NCBI GenBank assembly: GCA_026394265.1
Contig: JAPKYO010000045.1
Location: 1-46,770, forward strand
Reading direction: 5' to 3'
Length of the DNA: 46,770 bases
Source of the DNA: Candidatus Bathyarchaeota archaeon
GTDB lineage: Archaea > Thermoproteota > Bathyarchaeia > TCS64
The notes under the pieces: generated by a model
What the model was told of the DNA's origin: nothing
Databases searched by the model: none
What the model saw: only the letters and a program-made list of their open reading frames with translations
Shown here: positions 39,936 to 46,770 of the stretch, piece by piece
Numbering within the stretch: the stretch's first letter is position 1
How the letters are laid out: each line of letters opens with the position of its first letter
Translations under genes and position numbers: made by a program

Positions 39936-40322
39936 ACTCCCTGTGCCGTCGGACTACCGCCCTTATCCGCCCGGTCAAGACGCCGTACTCGCTCGGGTTA
40001 TTGATCTTCTTGACGTAGTCATCAACGCCGCTCTCGAGGCACCCGTCACGCATCTCATCGTTTGCCCGCCCCGTGTAGAGGATGCACGGGGTGTCCCTGG
40101 CGTTCTTGATCGCCTTTACGAGGCGTGGCCATTCACCTCTGGCATCGAGTAGTCCGCGACGACAATGAAGGGGAACTTCAGGATCTTCTTCATGGTCTTG
40201 CTCGGGTCCGCCAGGATCTCAACCCTGAGGTTGGGGTCGAAGTGGTTTATGATGAACGTTATCAGGCTGAGCTGCATTGGTTCATCGTCTATCAGGAGCG
40301 CGCGCTCGGCGTAATGGGCCAA
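39936..40322 (-). pseudogene. Frameshifted receiver-domain (response regulator) gene
   Basis: The minus strand encodes a CheY-like receiver in two frames. Frame one gives ALLIDDEPMQL (acidic pocket) and IVVADYSMPEVNG (phospho-acceptor Asp), then meets a TAA at about 40116. The other frame picks up as LVKAIKNARDTPCILYTGR (Thr switch) and VDDYVKKINNPSEYG (Lys). A single-base loss around 40119-40125 explains it. A TTG at 40322 with a TATA-like TATATAATAA at 40351-40360 is the likely start. The second frame stays open to 39751, but that part is antisense to the MFS gene and not receiver-like. Either a pseudogene or a sequencing/assembly error. Confidence 0.65.
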
Positions 40323-40360
40323 CCCAGCTATCTTGAAGAGCTTCTCCGTTTTATTATATA

Positions 40361-40653
40361 GTACGCTCAGGTTGCATAGATTAGTGTGGAATCGGAGCCG
40401 TTTTTGGGTTCCTGTGGATGAAAGGATCCGTATTTTTGTGTATTGAGGGGCGCCCCCCCCTTCCCTATGTATCCCTCGGGGGTGTTGCGTTGGGGCGTTA
40501 AACTTTGGTGTTTTCGGTTTCCTGGGGCTGGTTTTTGATTGAGTAGAGTCAAATCGATAGGGGGCGCCGGATCTCGAAAGTCTCGCGTTGAATGTCCCGT
40601 AAATGTTATAGCTGGCTTGGCTTGTATCAGGCTCTGCTCTTGGAGGCTGTTCT
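40361..40653. other. Gene-free gap upstream of adk
   Basis: No gene is supported in this stretch. It contains a GC-rich inverted segment (GAGGGGCGCCCCCCCC, 40445-40460) that resembles one at 29472, and the TTGGAGG that serves as the adk ribosome site at 40641-40646. Confidence 0.5.
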
Positions 40654-41301
40654 GTGAGGGTCGTGCTTCTCGGTCCCCCGGGCTCCGGTAAGGGGACGTG
40701 TGCTAAGATCATCGGTGAGGTCTATGGTGTCCCGGTCATCACGACGGGGGATATGCTGAGGGCAGCTGTGGCGAGGGCGACGCCGCTGGGCGTGACGGCG
40801 AAGGGCTACATGGACAGGGGCGAGCTGGTGCCCGACGACCTCGTGAACGACCTCGTCGCTGAGAGGCTTAGGGAGCCCGACGCGGGCGACGGATTCATAC
40901 TCGACGGCTACCCGAGGAGCCCGAAGCAGGCGGAGGCGCTCGACAGGATACTCAAGGTGTCTGGGAAGAGGCTCGACCACGTCCTGCACGTCAACCTCGA
41001 AGACGAGGTTATCATCGATAGGCTGAGCGCGAGGAGGAGTTGCCCGAGGTGTGGGGCGATCTTCAACCTCGTGAACAAGCCGCCGAGGGCGAACGGCAAA
41101 TGCGACTCATGCGCCACGACGCTCATCCAGAGGGACGACGACAAGCCCGAGGTCATCAGGCGCAGACTGGAGGTCTACAGGGAGAAGACCCGCCCCCTCC
41201 TCGACTTCTACGAGAAGAAGGGCGAGATCAAGACCATCAGGGGCGACATCGACCTCAAGGCCCTCCCCGCCGCCCTGAAGCGTGTTCTAGGCCACCGCTA
41301 A
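40654..41301 (+). CDS. adk: Adenylate kinase with zinc-type LID
   Basis: A 215-residue kinase of the bacterial-like adk family: P-loop GPPGSGKGT at 7-15, TGDMLRAAV, GFILDGYPRSPKQAEAL, and an LID with four cysteines (Cys130, 133, 150, 153) that should bind zinc. It converts AMP and ATP to two ADP. The GTG at 40654 follows GGAGG by seven bases. This form is found in Euryarchaeota and Thaumarchaeota-like lineages as well as bacteria, unlike the AdkA trimer type. Confidence 0.92.
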   Translation: MRVVLLGPPGSGKGTCAKIIGEVYGVPVITTGDMLRAAVARATPLGVTAKGYMDRGELVPDDLVNDLVAERLREPDAGDGFILDGYPRSPKQAEALDRILKVSGKRLDHVLHVNLEDEVIIDRLSARRSCPRCGAIFNLVNKPPRANGKCDSCATTLIQRDDDKPEVIRRRLEVYREKTRPLLDFYEKKGEIKTIRGDIDLKALPAALKRVLGHR

Positions 41302-41340
41302 CCTTCACCGCCACTATAACTGAAAAAAAATTCCTCAAAT

Positions 41341-41399
41341 TCAACTAGTAGATCAAATGAATTTTATTAATGTCCTAAGCTAAAATTAGCGCTAGTTGA
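41341..41399. promoter_or_regulatory. Nested inverted repeats between adk and small ORF
   Basis: TCAACTAG (41341-41348) pairs with CTAGTTGA (41392-41399), and inside lies GCTAA-AA-TTAGC (41379-41390). The segment is AT-rich and precedes the small gene at 41443, whose TATA candidate is CGATTTATTC (41411-41420). It may be an operator or, as RNA, a hairpin at the adk 3' end. Confidence 0.4.
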
Positions 41400-41442
41400 T
41401 AAGATACATTCGATTTATTCACTGGATTGTACAGGATCAAGC

Positions 41443-41592
41443 GTGGGCAAGATGAAGAAAAAACTCGTGGAAGAGCCAAAAAAGGATGCGTTGTCTCTTC
41501 TCAGGGAGCCTAGGGTGGGGGGACGGCCAATTACCATAAAGGAGTTGAAAAAATTCCGAAACGAGCTTGCAAAGGAACTCGAAGAGAGATAG
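41443..41592 (+). CDS. Small charged protein, 49 residues
   Basis: Reading from GTG at 41443 (or ATG at 41452) gives MGKMKKKLVEEPKKDALSLL followed by a GGRPITIKELKKFRNELAKEL helix and stop. It is lysine/glutamate-rich and mostly helical, and has a TATA candidate at the right distance. Codon composition is coding-like. I recognise no family. It could be a nucleoprotein-like or antitoxin-like peptide. Confidence 0.4.
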   Translation: MGKMKKKLVEEPKKDALSLLREPRVGGRPITIKELKKFRNELAKELEER

Positions 41593-41608
41593 AGGAAAAA
41601 ATCACTAC

Positions 41609-42136
41609 TTAGGGATAGTTTACACCGTATTTTTCTTGGCTCACGATCTCGTTTAATGCCTTTCTCTTCCCCATGGCGAGGCTTAGCGCCCTAGTCAGGT
41701 CCATCTTTTCCCGGGGGTAGCCGATGGGGAGCAGGGCGATGACCCTGAGGTGGTCGGGGATGCCGAGGAGCTTCTTGACGTCCGCCTCGTCGAAGCTTCC
41801 GACCCAGCATGTACCGAGGCCCTCCCCGGTTGCGACTAGGACCATGCTCTGGACCGCTATCGCGGTATCCACGGCGCACCACTTGGACGCCTTCTCGTCT
41901 CCGCAGGCGACGATCACGGTGGGTGCCTCGTGGACGAATTTGGCGAAGAGGCCCTTGGATAGTGCCTTCTTCTTCTCGGGGTCGGTGACGAGTATGAAGT
42001 GCCAGGGTTGGCGGTTGTTGGCTGATGTGGAGATCCTTGCGGCCTCAAGCACCTTGTTGAGAGTCTCCTTTGGGATGGGGGTGGGCTCGTATGCGCGCAC
42101 GGACTTGCGGCTCTGCACCGCCTCGTAGACTTCCAT
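41609..42136 (-). CDS. Nitroreductase-family flavoprotein
   Basis: A 175-residue FMN enzyme of the nitroreductase fold: SRKSVRAYEPTPIP at the N-terminus, ARISTSANNRQPWHFILV, and CWVGSFDEADVKKLLGIPDHLRVIALLPIGYP. Short length is typical of archaeal members. Substrate unknown; they are NAD(P)H-dependent reductases. It follows the adenosine-specific kinase gene by 10 bases on the same strand. Confidence 0.85.
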   Translation of the reverse strand: MEVYEAVQSRKSVRAYEPTPIPKETLNKVLEAARISTSANNRQPWHFILVTDPEKKKALSKGLFAKFVHEAPTVIVACGDEKASKWCAVDTAIAVQSMVLVATGEGLGTCWVGSFDEADVKKLLGIPDHLRVIALLPIGYPREKMDLTRALSLAMGKRKALNEIVSQEKYGVNYP

Positions 42137-42146
42137 ACAGGCACCC

Positions 42147-42629
42147 CTAGGTCTTGTACCCTATCTTCCGGAGGAAGTCCTTGCGCCACTTGATGCCGGC
42201 CTCGTCCTCGACGCCCTTCGGCTTGGCGCCGTCGATGACGCCCATTATGCCGCGCCCCTGCTCGGTCTCCGCGACTATCACTTGGAGGGGGTTGGCGGTG
42301 GCGGCGTAGATGCCGCAGACCTCGGGGACGGCCTTGAGCTGGGTCAAGACGTTGATGGGGTACGCGCCCTTGAGGAAGACTATGAAGCTGTGTCCGCAGC
42401 CTATTGCCTGCGCCGCCTCGGCGGCCTTCTTCCTGAGCTCGGGGTCGTTCCCGTCGTGGCGGACCAGACACTCGCCGCTCGACTCGCAGAAGGCGAGGCC
42501 GAACTTGATCCCCGCCGCCGAGGATGCCAGCGCCTCGTAGACGTCCTCGACCGTCTTTATGAAGTGGCTCTGCCCGAGGATGAGGTTGCAGTCCTTGGGC
42601 GCCTCCACGTTTACTATCTTGAACTCCAT
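42147..42629 (-). CDS. Adenosine-specific kinase-like protein (COG1839)
   Basis: A 160-residue protein beginning MEFKIVNVEAPKDCNLILGQSHFIKTVEDVYEAL, with GLAFCESSGECLVRHDGND and GYKT at the end, a close match to the archaeal COG1839/DUF355 family (adenosine-specific kinase). It has GCGHSFIVFLKGAYPINVL and AETEQGRGIMGVIDG. The start is ATG at 42629 after GGAGGATC. The frame is open upstream to 42701 but that lies in the divergent promoter. Role in nucleoside salvage is a family inference. Confidence 0.78.
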   Translation of the reverse strand: MEFKIVNVEAPKDCNLILGQSHFIKTVEDVYEALASSAAGIKFGLAFCESSGECLVRHDGNDPELRKKAAEAAQAIGCGHSFIVFLKGAYPINVLTQLKAVPEVCGIYAATANPLQVIVAETEQGRGIMGVIDGAKPKGVEDEAGIKWRKDFLRKIGYKT

Positions 42630-42680
42630 GGCTGATCCTCCGTTTAGGGGGCTTAAAACTTGAGTCCCCTCGCAGGATAT

Positions 42681-43352
42681 ATGAGGTTGGTACGGGAGCA
42701 TTCAAGCATGGTCGATGAGCGCCGCCCCAACGAGCCCGACAGAAAAGTGCCGGACTGGGTCAGGGCGACGTTCTGGGGGGACCACCCCGACAGCCTTGCG
42801 CCCTATGTGCCCACCCCCCTGAACATCGTCCGTGAGATGCTCACACTCGCCGGCGCCGGCCCCGGGGACATCGTCTACGACCTAGGCTGCGGCGACGGGC
42901 GCGTCCTCTTCACCGCCGTCGAGGAGTTCAAAGTCGCCAGGGCGGTTGGATACGACCTCGACCGGGAAATGGTTGAGGCGGTTGAGAAGAAGATAAGGGA
43001 CAAGGGCATGGTCGGGCGCATATCGGTCATACAGGCCAACTTCATGGAGACCGACCTGACCGAGGCCACGGTAGTCACCCTCTACCTCACGACCAGCGGC
43101 AACGCGAAGTTGAGGCCGAAGCTGGAGGCGGACCTCAAACAGGGGGCGCGTGTCGTGAGCCACGACTTCCCCGTCCAGAGCTGGGTCACTGACCAGCCCG
43201 ACAATACCCCCCACACCATGGGGAGCCACAAGATGTTCCTCTACCGCATCCCCGAGGCCTACACCAAGGAGGCCAAGACGCCCCAAACCGACGAGGATGA
43301 GAACAGGTGGAGGCGAGTGCGCGACATGTTCACCCGCGTAGAAAAGGGATAA
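42681..43352 (+). CDS. aKMT-like protein-lysine methyltransferase
   Basis: A SAM-dependent methyltransferase with the features of archaeal aKMT: PYVPTPLNIVREMLTLA, motif I DIVYDLGCGDGRVLFTA, AVGYDLDREMVEAVEKKI, NFMETDLTEATVVTLYL and LKQGARVVSHDFPVQSW. aKMT methylates lysines of many archaeal proteins. The start is ATG at 42681 (leaderless after a TTAAAAC box) or ATG at 42708 (GGGAG nine bases upstream); I list the longer. A charged C-terminal tail of about 35 residues is extra. The gene is divergent from the adenosine kinase. Confidence 0.78.
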   Translation: MRLVREHSSMVDERRPNEPDRKVPDWVRATFWGDHPDSLAPYVPTPLNIVREMLTLAGAGPGDIVYDLGCGDGRVLFTAVEEFKVARAVGYDLDREMVEAVEKKIRDKGMVGRISVIQANFMETDLTEATVVTLYLTTSGNAKLRPKLEADLKQGARVVSHDFPVQSWVTDQPDNTPHTMGSHKMFLYRIPEAYTKEAKTPQTDEDENRWRRVRDMFTRVEKG

Positions 43353-43359
43353 AAAAATT

Positions 43360-44292
43360 CTACTTGACGGCGCCGAGGGCCATGGCGATGAGCGCCATCC
43401 TCACGTAGACGCCGTGCTTCACCTGCTTGAAGTACCACGCGTTCGGCATCGAGTCCACATCCGTCGTGATCTCGTTCACGCGTGGCAACGGATGCATGAG
43501 GACGAGGTCCTTCTTCCCCTTCTTCACCATCGCGGGATCGATGACGTAGGCGTTCTTCAGCTCCTCGTACTTCGCCGGGTCCGTGAAGCGCTCCTTCTGG
43601 ATGCGCGTGTCGTAGAGGACGTCGAGCTTGGGGATGACCTTGGCGAGGTCGGTGCCCTCGTTGACCTTCATCGTGAGGTCCTTCCTGATGTCCTCCTTCA
43701 TCGACAGCTCCTTGGGGGCGATGAGGTAGAGTTCGACGTCGAAGTGGTTTAGCGCGAGGGCGAGGCTGTGGGTGGTGCGCCCGTATAGTAGGTCGCCGCA
43801 GAGCCCGATCTTCAGCCCATCGATCTTCCCCTTCGCGTACTTCATCGTGTGCAGGTCGAGTAGAGCCTGAGTCGGGTGCTCACCGGAGCCCGCCCCGCCG
43901 TTCAGGATCGGTATGCTGGCCGCCGCAGCTGCCCGCGCAGCCGAGTCGATCTCCGGGTGGCGCATCGCGATGATGTCCGCGTAGCACTCCACCGTTTTAA
44001 TAGTGTCCTCAAGCGTCTCCCCCTTCTTCACGCTGCTCGCGCTCGGGTCACTGAAGCCCGTGACGCCACCGCCGAGGCGGAGCATCGCAGTCTCGAAGCT
44101 AAGCCTAGTGCGTGTGCTGGGCTCCCAGAATAGCGCCGCAAGCACCTTGCCAGCGCAGAGTGCGCTGGGCTTCTCCGCCACCTTTACCATCTCGGTGGCC
44201 TCGTCGAGGATGAAGTCAATCTCCTTGCGGCCGTAGTCCCGCATGGAGAGTACGTCCTTGCCCTTGAAGTCTGATGCCTTAACCAAAGTCAT
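43360..44292 (-). CDS. pyrB: Aspartate carbamoyltransferase catalytic subunit
   Basis: A 310-residue enzyme with the carbamoyl phosphate loop WEPSTRTRLSFETAM, FSDPSASSVKKGETLEDT, and the HPLPRVNEI signature near the end. It catalyses the first committed pyrimidine step from aspartate and carbamoyl phosphate. The start is ATG at 44292 (a GTG one codon upstream is equally open). No regulatory subunit gene pyrI follows. It ends 7 bases from the aKMT-like gene, convergent. Confidence 0.94.
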   Translation of the reverse strand: MTLVKASDFKGKDVLSMRDYGRKEIDFILDEATEMVKVAEKPSALCAGKVLAALFWEPSTRTRLSFETAMLRLGGGVTGFSDPSASSVKKGETLEDTIKTVECYADIIAMRHPEIDSAARAAAAASIPILNGGAGSGEHPTQALLDLHTMKYAKGKIDGLKIGLCGDLLYGRTTHSLALALNHFDVELYLIAPKELSMKEDIRKDLTMKVNEGTDLAKVIPKLDVLYDTRIQKERFTDPAKYEELKNAYVIDPAMVKKGKKDLVLMHPLPRVNEITTDVDSMPNAWYFKQVKHGVYVRMALIAMALGAVK

Positions 44293-44339
44293 CACTACGG
44301 CTTCTCTGGTGGGTTTCTCTGCTTAAAAGCGTGAGGGGC

Positions 44340-44777
44340 TCAGAACTCGGGGTAGAGGTTGATCCGCTTTAGTAGATCGATGACTGTCTGAGACATCTGG
44401 TACTTCCTGAAGTCGCGTGGGTGGACCCAGAGGGCGTCGAGGGCGTCGTCGTGGTGGTGCATCTCCCCCGAGACGGGCTCGGCGAGGTAGTCGATGATGA
44501 CGAAGTGGTACTTGACCCGCCCCGCCTCGTCCCTGACTATCTTGTCGACGACGCCGAGGTCCTCAAGTATCTCGACTTCGAGCCCCGTCTCCTCCTCCGC
44601 CTCCCTGACGGCGGCCTCAGCCGCCTTCTCCCCGATCTCGACCATCCCCCCGGGGATGGACCAGAGACCCCGGTCGGGCTCGGACGCCCGCTTTATCATG
44701 AGGTACTCCCCACCCTTGCGAATCAGTATTCCCACGCCCACCATGGGGCGCTCCGGGTAGAGGCGACCGGGACTCAA
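44340..44777 (-). CDS. NUDIX hydrolase
   Basis: A 145-residue protein with a complete NUDIX box: GGMVEIGEKAAEAAVREAEEETGLEVEI (44 to 71). The segment YLMIKRASEPDRGLWSIP precedes it. The start is a TTG at 44777. The family hydrolyses nucleoside diphosphates linked to other groups; the substrate cannot be told. It sits upstream of pyrB on the same strand. Confidence 0.88.
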   Translation of the reverse strand: MSPGRLYPERPMVGVGILIRKGGEYLMIKRASEPDRGLWSIPGGMVEIGEKAAEAAVREAEEETGLEVEILEDLGVVDKIVRDEAGRVKYHFVIIDYLAEPVSGEMHHHDDALDALWVHPRDFRKYQMSQTVIDLLKRINLYPEF

Positions 44778-44828
44778 CGATCACACCGAGAAAGAGGCGG
44801 CGACGCCCCTGTTTAAGGATTCACCGGA

Positions 44829-45815
44829 TTACTTCCTGACCTCGATGACGAACTGCTTAGTGTTGCTCGATCTGTGCTCATCGTCACCCATGAATTTCAC
44901 GTAGATCTCCGCTGCGTCGTCTAAGAAGTCGACCTTCTTGGCGACCCACTCGAGGCTGTATTTGCCCTCGGCGTCGGTTATGCCTTCGACCAGGAGATCG
45001 TCCTTTCCGATATCCCTATCGTAGAGGTGGACTGATGCATCGGCGAGTGGTTTCCCGGTGGCCGTCTGGGTCAGCCGCCCCTTAAACGTCAACTTCTCCC
45101 CCACCTTGACATTTGTCGGCGGCTGTTCGAGGGTCACCGTCGTCGCCGTCGGGCCCATCCGTATCCCCGGCCTCCTCTTCAGGATTATCTGGCTCAACAC
45201 GAGGCTGTTCGGTATCAGTATGTCCTTCGAGCCGTCCTCGGCCTCCATGATCAGGTGCATCAGCTTGATCTCCTTGACTGTGCCCGTGTTCCCGGACATC
45301 GTCACGACGTCCCCGAATGTGAAGGGGCGTGTGATGAGGACGAATAGCCCGGCGATTGTGTTGGCGAGAAAGGTCTGTGTGGCGAAGCCCACAACGAGCC
45401 CCCCGAAGCTACCCAGCGTCAACGCCGCGGCGGGGTCGACGCTGAACACCGAAGCCAACACGGCTACGAGTACGCCAAAGCCCACTATTCGGGCGACGTT
45501 CTGAACAGTCGCCGCCGAGGAGTGGTCCGCGAAGCCACGCATATAGGCATACACTATGTTGCCCACCTCGCCCACGATGAAGTAGCCTAGGACGAGGATT
45601 ATCGCGGCGTTGAAGTACCGGAGGTAGGGGCTGGCGAAGAGTAGGAAGGCGGAGTAGGGCTGGAGGAACCCGGGCAGCTGATCGACGTCCGTCCACTGGA
45701 ACAGGATCTCGACGGCGGTCAGGCACGCGCTGAGTAGCACGAACAGGATTAGGATCTTGAGGAGGCTTCTGCCGTAGTCGACGTGTCTGTGTTTCGGTGG
45801 GGGGACTGCGTCCAT
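44829..45815 (-). CDS. MscS-type mechanosensitive channel with C-terminal Ig-like domain
   Basis: A 328-residue membrane protein. Three hydrophobic helices (about 18-38, 60-85, 105-130) are followed by the pore helix and beta domain of MscS: LGSFGGLVVGFATQTFLANTIAGLFVLITRPFTFGDVV and NTGTVKEIKLMHLIMEAEDGSKDILIPNSLVLSQII. After about residue 220 there is a second domain, TTVTLEQPPTNVKVGEKLTFKGRLT...GKPLADASVHLYDRD...GKYSLEWVA, of the Ig-like/carboxypeptidase-regulatory type that is usually outside cells. This order is unusual. The ATG at 45815 is the start. Confidence 0.82.
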   Translation of the reverse strand: MDAVPPPKHRHVDYGRSLLKILILFVLLSACLTAVEILFQWTDVDQLPGFLQPYSAFLLFASPYLRYFNAAIILVLGYFIVGEVGNIVYAYMRGFADHSSAATVQNVARIVGFGVLVAVLASVFSVDPAAALTLGSFGGLVVGFATQTFLANTIAGLFVLITRPFTFGDVVTMSGNTGTVKEIKLMHLIMEAEDGSKDILIPNSLVLSQIILKRRPGIRMGPTATTVTLEQPPTNVKVGEKLTFKGRLTQTATGKPLADASVHLYDRDIGKDDLLVEGITDAEGKYSLEWVAKKVDFLDDAAEIYVKFMGDDEHRSSNTKQFVIEVRK

Positions 45816-45846
45816 GTATCCCGGTGGGGGTGTGTTTTATTAAAAA

Positions 45847-46770
45847 TTATCGAGCCACGGCGGCCACTTCGGCCTCAGTGAGGGCCATGTGGACGAATCT
45901 GCTCATCGGCGAGCTTAGACTCGACGCCGGGTAGACCTCCGCGAGCACCTTGACCCAGATGGGGAACTTGCACTTGAGTGCGGTTCCCTTTACTATCGCC
46001 TCCCCGGGGGGGAGGTCACCTATGAGTTGGGTGAACTCGTTCCCCATTATCTCGGCGAGGCGCTGCTTGTCGAGGTCCTCCAGGCCATGGCAGATTATGT
46101 TGTTGGCGCACTGTGTGACGACGGTCTTCTCCACCGTGGCGAGGCGTTGCGTCACCGCCCAGAGGCCGACGCCGTTACGCCCGCCGTTCGTCGCGATCTC
46201 CTTTATGACTCCGAGGAGCTTCCCCCGGCTCTCCTTCTCACCGATCTCGAAGACCCCATGCTGGGGCGCGTAGTACATCGCCTCCTCCAGCACAACTATA
46301 CAGCCGAACTTCCTGTTCTCCAGGGCCTCCCCGAAGATTTTCCGGAGAACCTGAGCCACGACGAGGTGCTTCTGCTCCCACGTATCCTTCCCGTCGCTCA
46401 GGTCCATGATGACGATCTTGCGCTCCTTAAGGAGCTGGACTGGGTCGAGAACGGTTGCCTCTCCCTCGGGGATTAGGCGACTCGTGTTTATCGCGTTCTC
46501 CACCTGTGCCCGGTAGAGTTCCCACTCATCGGCCTTCTTGTTGAACCCGAGGTTCTCGGGGCTCACAATGGCGATGGCCCGGCGCAGATTCGCCTTCATG
46601 ACCGTGGCCCCCTGCGCGTAGAGGACCTTGAGCGCCTGCGTGAGTATCTTTGCGTTCCACCATGTCTTCTGCCAACCGAACTCTGCGACGTAGTCGTCCC
46701 ACGGGATGTCGCCGGGCTGGAAGAAGCTGCTCCAGGGCACCTTGAGGACGGCGCCCGCCCCGAGGCGGTC
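45847..46770 (-). CDS. HerA/DUF87-type ATPase, 5'-truncated by window end
   Basis: The frame is open to base 46770, so the N-terminal part with the Walker A motif is missing. Visible features are a helical insert, IVIMDLSDGK, the Walker B-type CIVVLEEAMYYAP, and the sensor region GGRNGVGLWAVTQRLATVEKTVVTQCANNIICHGLEDLDKQRL, all typical of HerA/FtsK-like hexameric DNA translocases of archaea. The end, HMALTEAEVAAVAR, is the C-terminus. NurA or other repair genes are not within view. The GTG at 46740 is not the true start. Confidence 0.85.
   Translation of the reverse strand, partial: DRLGAGAVLKVPWSSFFQPGDIPWDDYVAEFGWQKTWWNAKILTQALKVLYAQGATVMKANLRRAIAIVSPENLGFNKKADEWELYRAQVENAINTSRLIPEGEATVLDPVQLLKERKIVIMDLSDGKDTWEQKHLVVAQVLRKIFGEALENRKFGCIVVLEEAMYYAPQHGVFEIGEKESRGKLLGVIKEIATNGGRNGVGLWAVTQRLATVEKTVVTQCANNIICHGLEDLDKQRLAEIMGNEFTQLIGDLPPGEAIVKGTALKCKFPIWVKVLAEVYPASSLSSPMSRFVHMALTEAEVAAVAR

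Noticed and set aside
40361..40712. Extension of the receiver-domain frame to 40712
   Set aside because: The extra N-terminal residues are low-complexity and overlap the adk start. The TATA box at 40351-40360 places the start downstream.
1..46770. CRISPR array, rRNA genes, insertion sequences
   Set aside because: No regularly spaced identical repeats, no rRNA-like segments and no transposase motifs were seen on either strand.

Overview
The window reads as chromosome of an anaerobic archaeon. Evidence: TATA-type promoters about 26-30 bp upstream of apparently leaderless starts, an aKMT-like protein-lysine methyltransferase, a HerA-type ATPase, UPF0200 and COG1325 proteins, a Tfx-like regulator, and Ech-, Mvh/Hdr- and Por-type energy enzymes. 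The gene mix resembles Bathyarchaeia or related TACK-lineage archaea, but I cannot fix the lineage without a marker search. Most of the DNA is GC-rich; a few genes (echA/echB, the first DUF1673-like gene) and several intergenic regions are clearly AT-richer.

Layout. (1) 1-1440: two archaeal housekeeping genes and an exported molybdopterin-domain protein. (2) 1540-8069, minus strand: a six-gene group 4 (Ech-like) membrane [NiFe] hydrogenase operon. Its NuoC/EchD position is held by a fusion of a NuoC-like domain to a GltD/NfnB-type FAD/NAD(P) oxidoreductase. (3) 8495-12222, plus: a bacterial-type glutamate dehydrogenase, then nfnA-nfnB. (4) 12293-13668: three stand-alone Lrp/AsnC ligand-binding (RAM) proteins and one unknown. 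(5) 13679-20680, minus: mvhG-mvhA followed by two different HdrA-MvhD fusion genes, with no hdrB or hdrC. (6) 20891-23807, minus: porGD-porA-porB. (7) 24029-29121: QueG-like Fe-S protein, FAH-fold enzyme, ROK sugar kinase, an unknown membrane-anchored protein and argH. (8) 29122-33053: a repeat-bearing gap, a secreted protein, and a translationally coupled cluster of a Tfx-like regulator with two paralogous membrane proteins plus a relic of a third. (9) 33125-37400: a Rossmann protein, an HdrB-like CCG protein, a dUTPase-like protein, two toxin-antitoxin pairs and a DinB relic. (10) 37405-46770: two MFS transporters flanking a tRNA-Arg, a frameshifted response regulator, adk, a nitroreductase, an adenosine-specific kinase, aKMT-like, pyrB, NUDIX, an MscS channel with an Ig-like tail, and a HerA-type ATPase cut by the window end.

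How it may work together (inference): pyruvate oxidation by Por gives reduced ferredoxin and glutamate oxidation by GdhA gives NAD(P)H. NfnAB interconverts ferredoxin, NADH and NADPH. The Ech-like complex, with its built-in pyridine-nucleotide flavoprotein, and the soluble MvhAG-HdrA-HdrA' complex make or use H2. The NuoC-GltD fusion subunit and the asymmetric HdrA pair are the best candidates for something undescribed.
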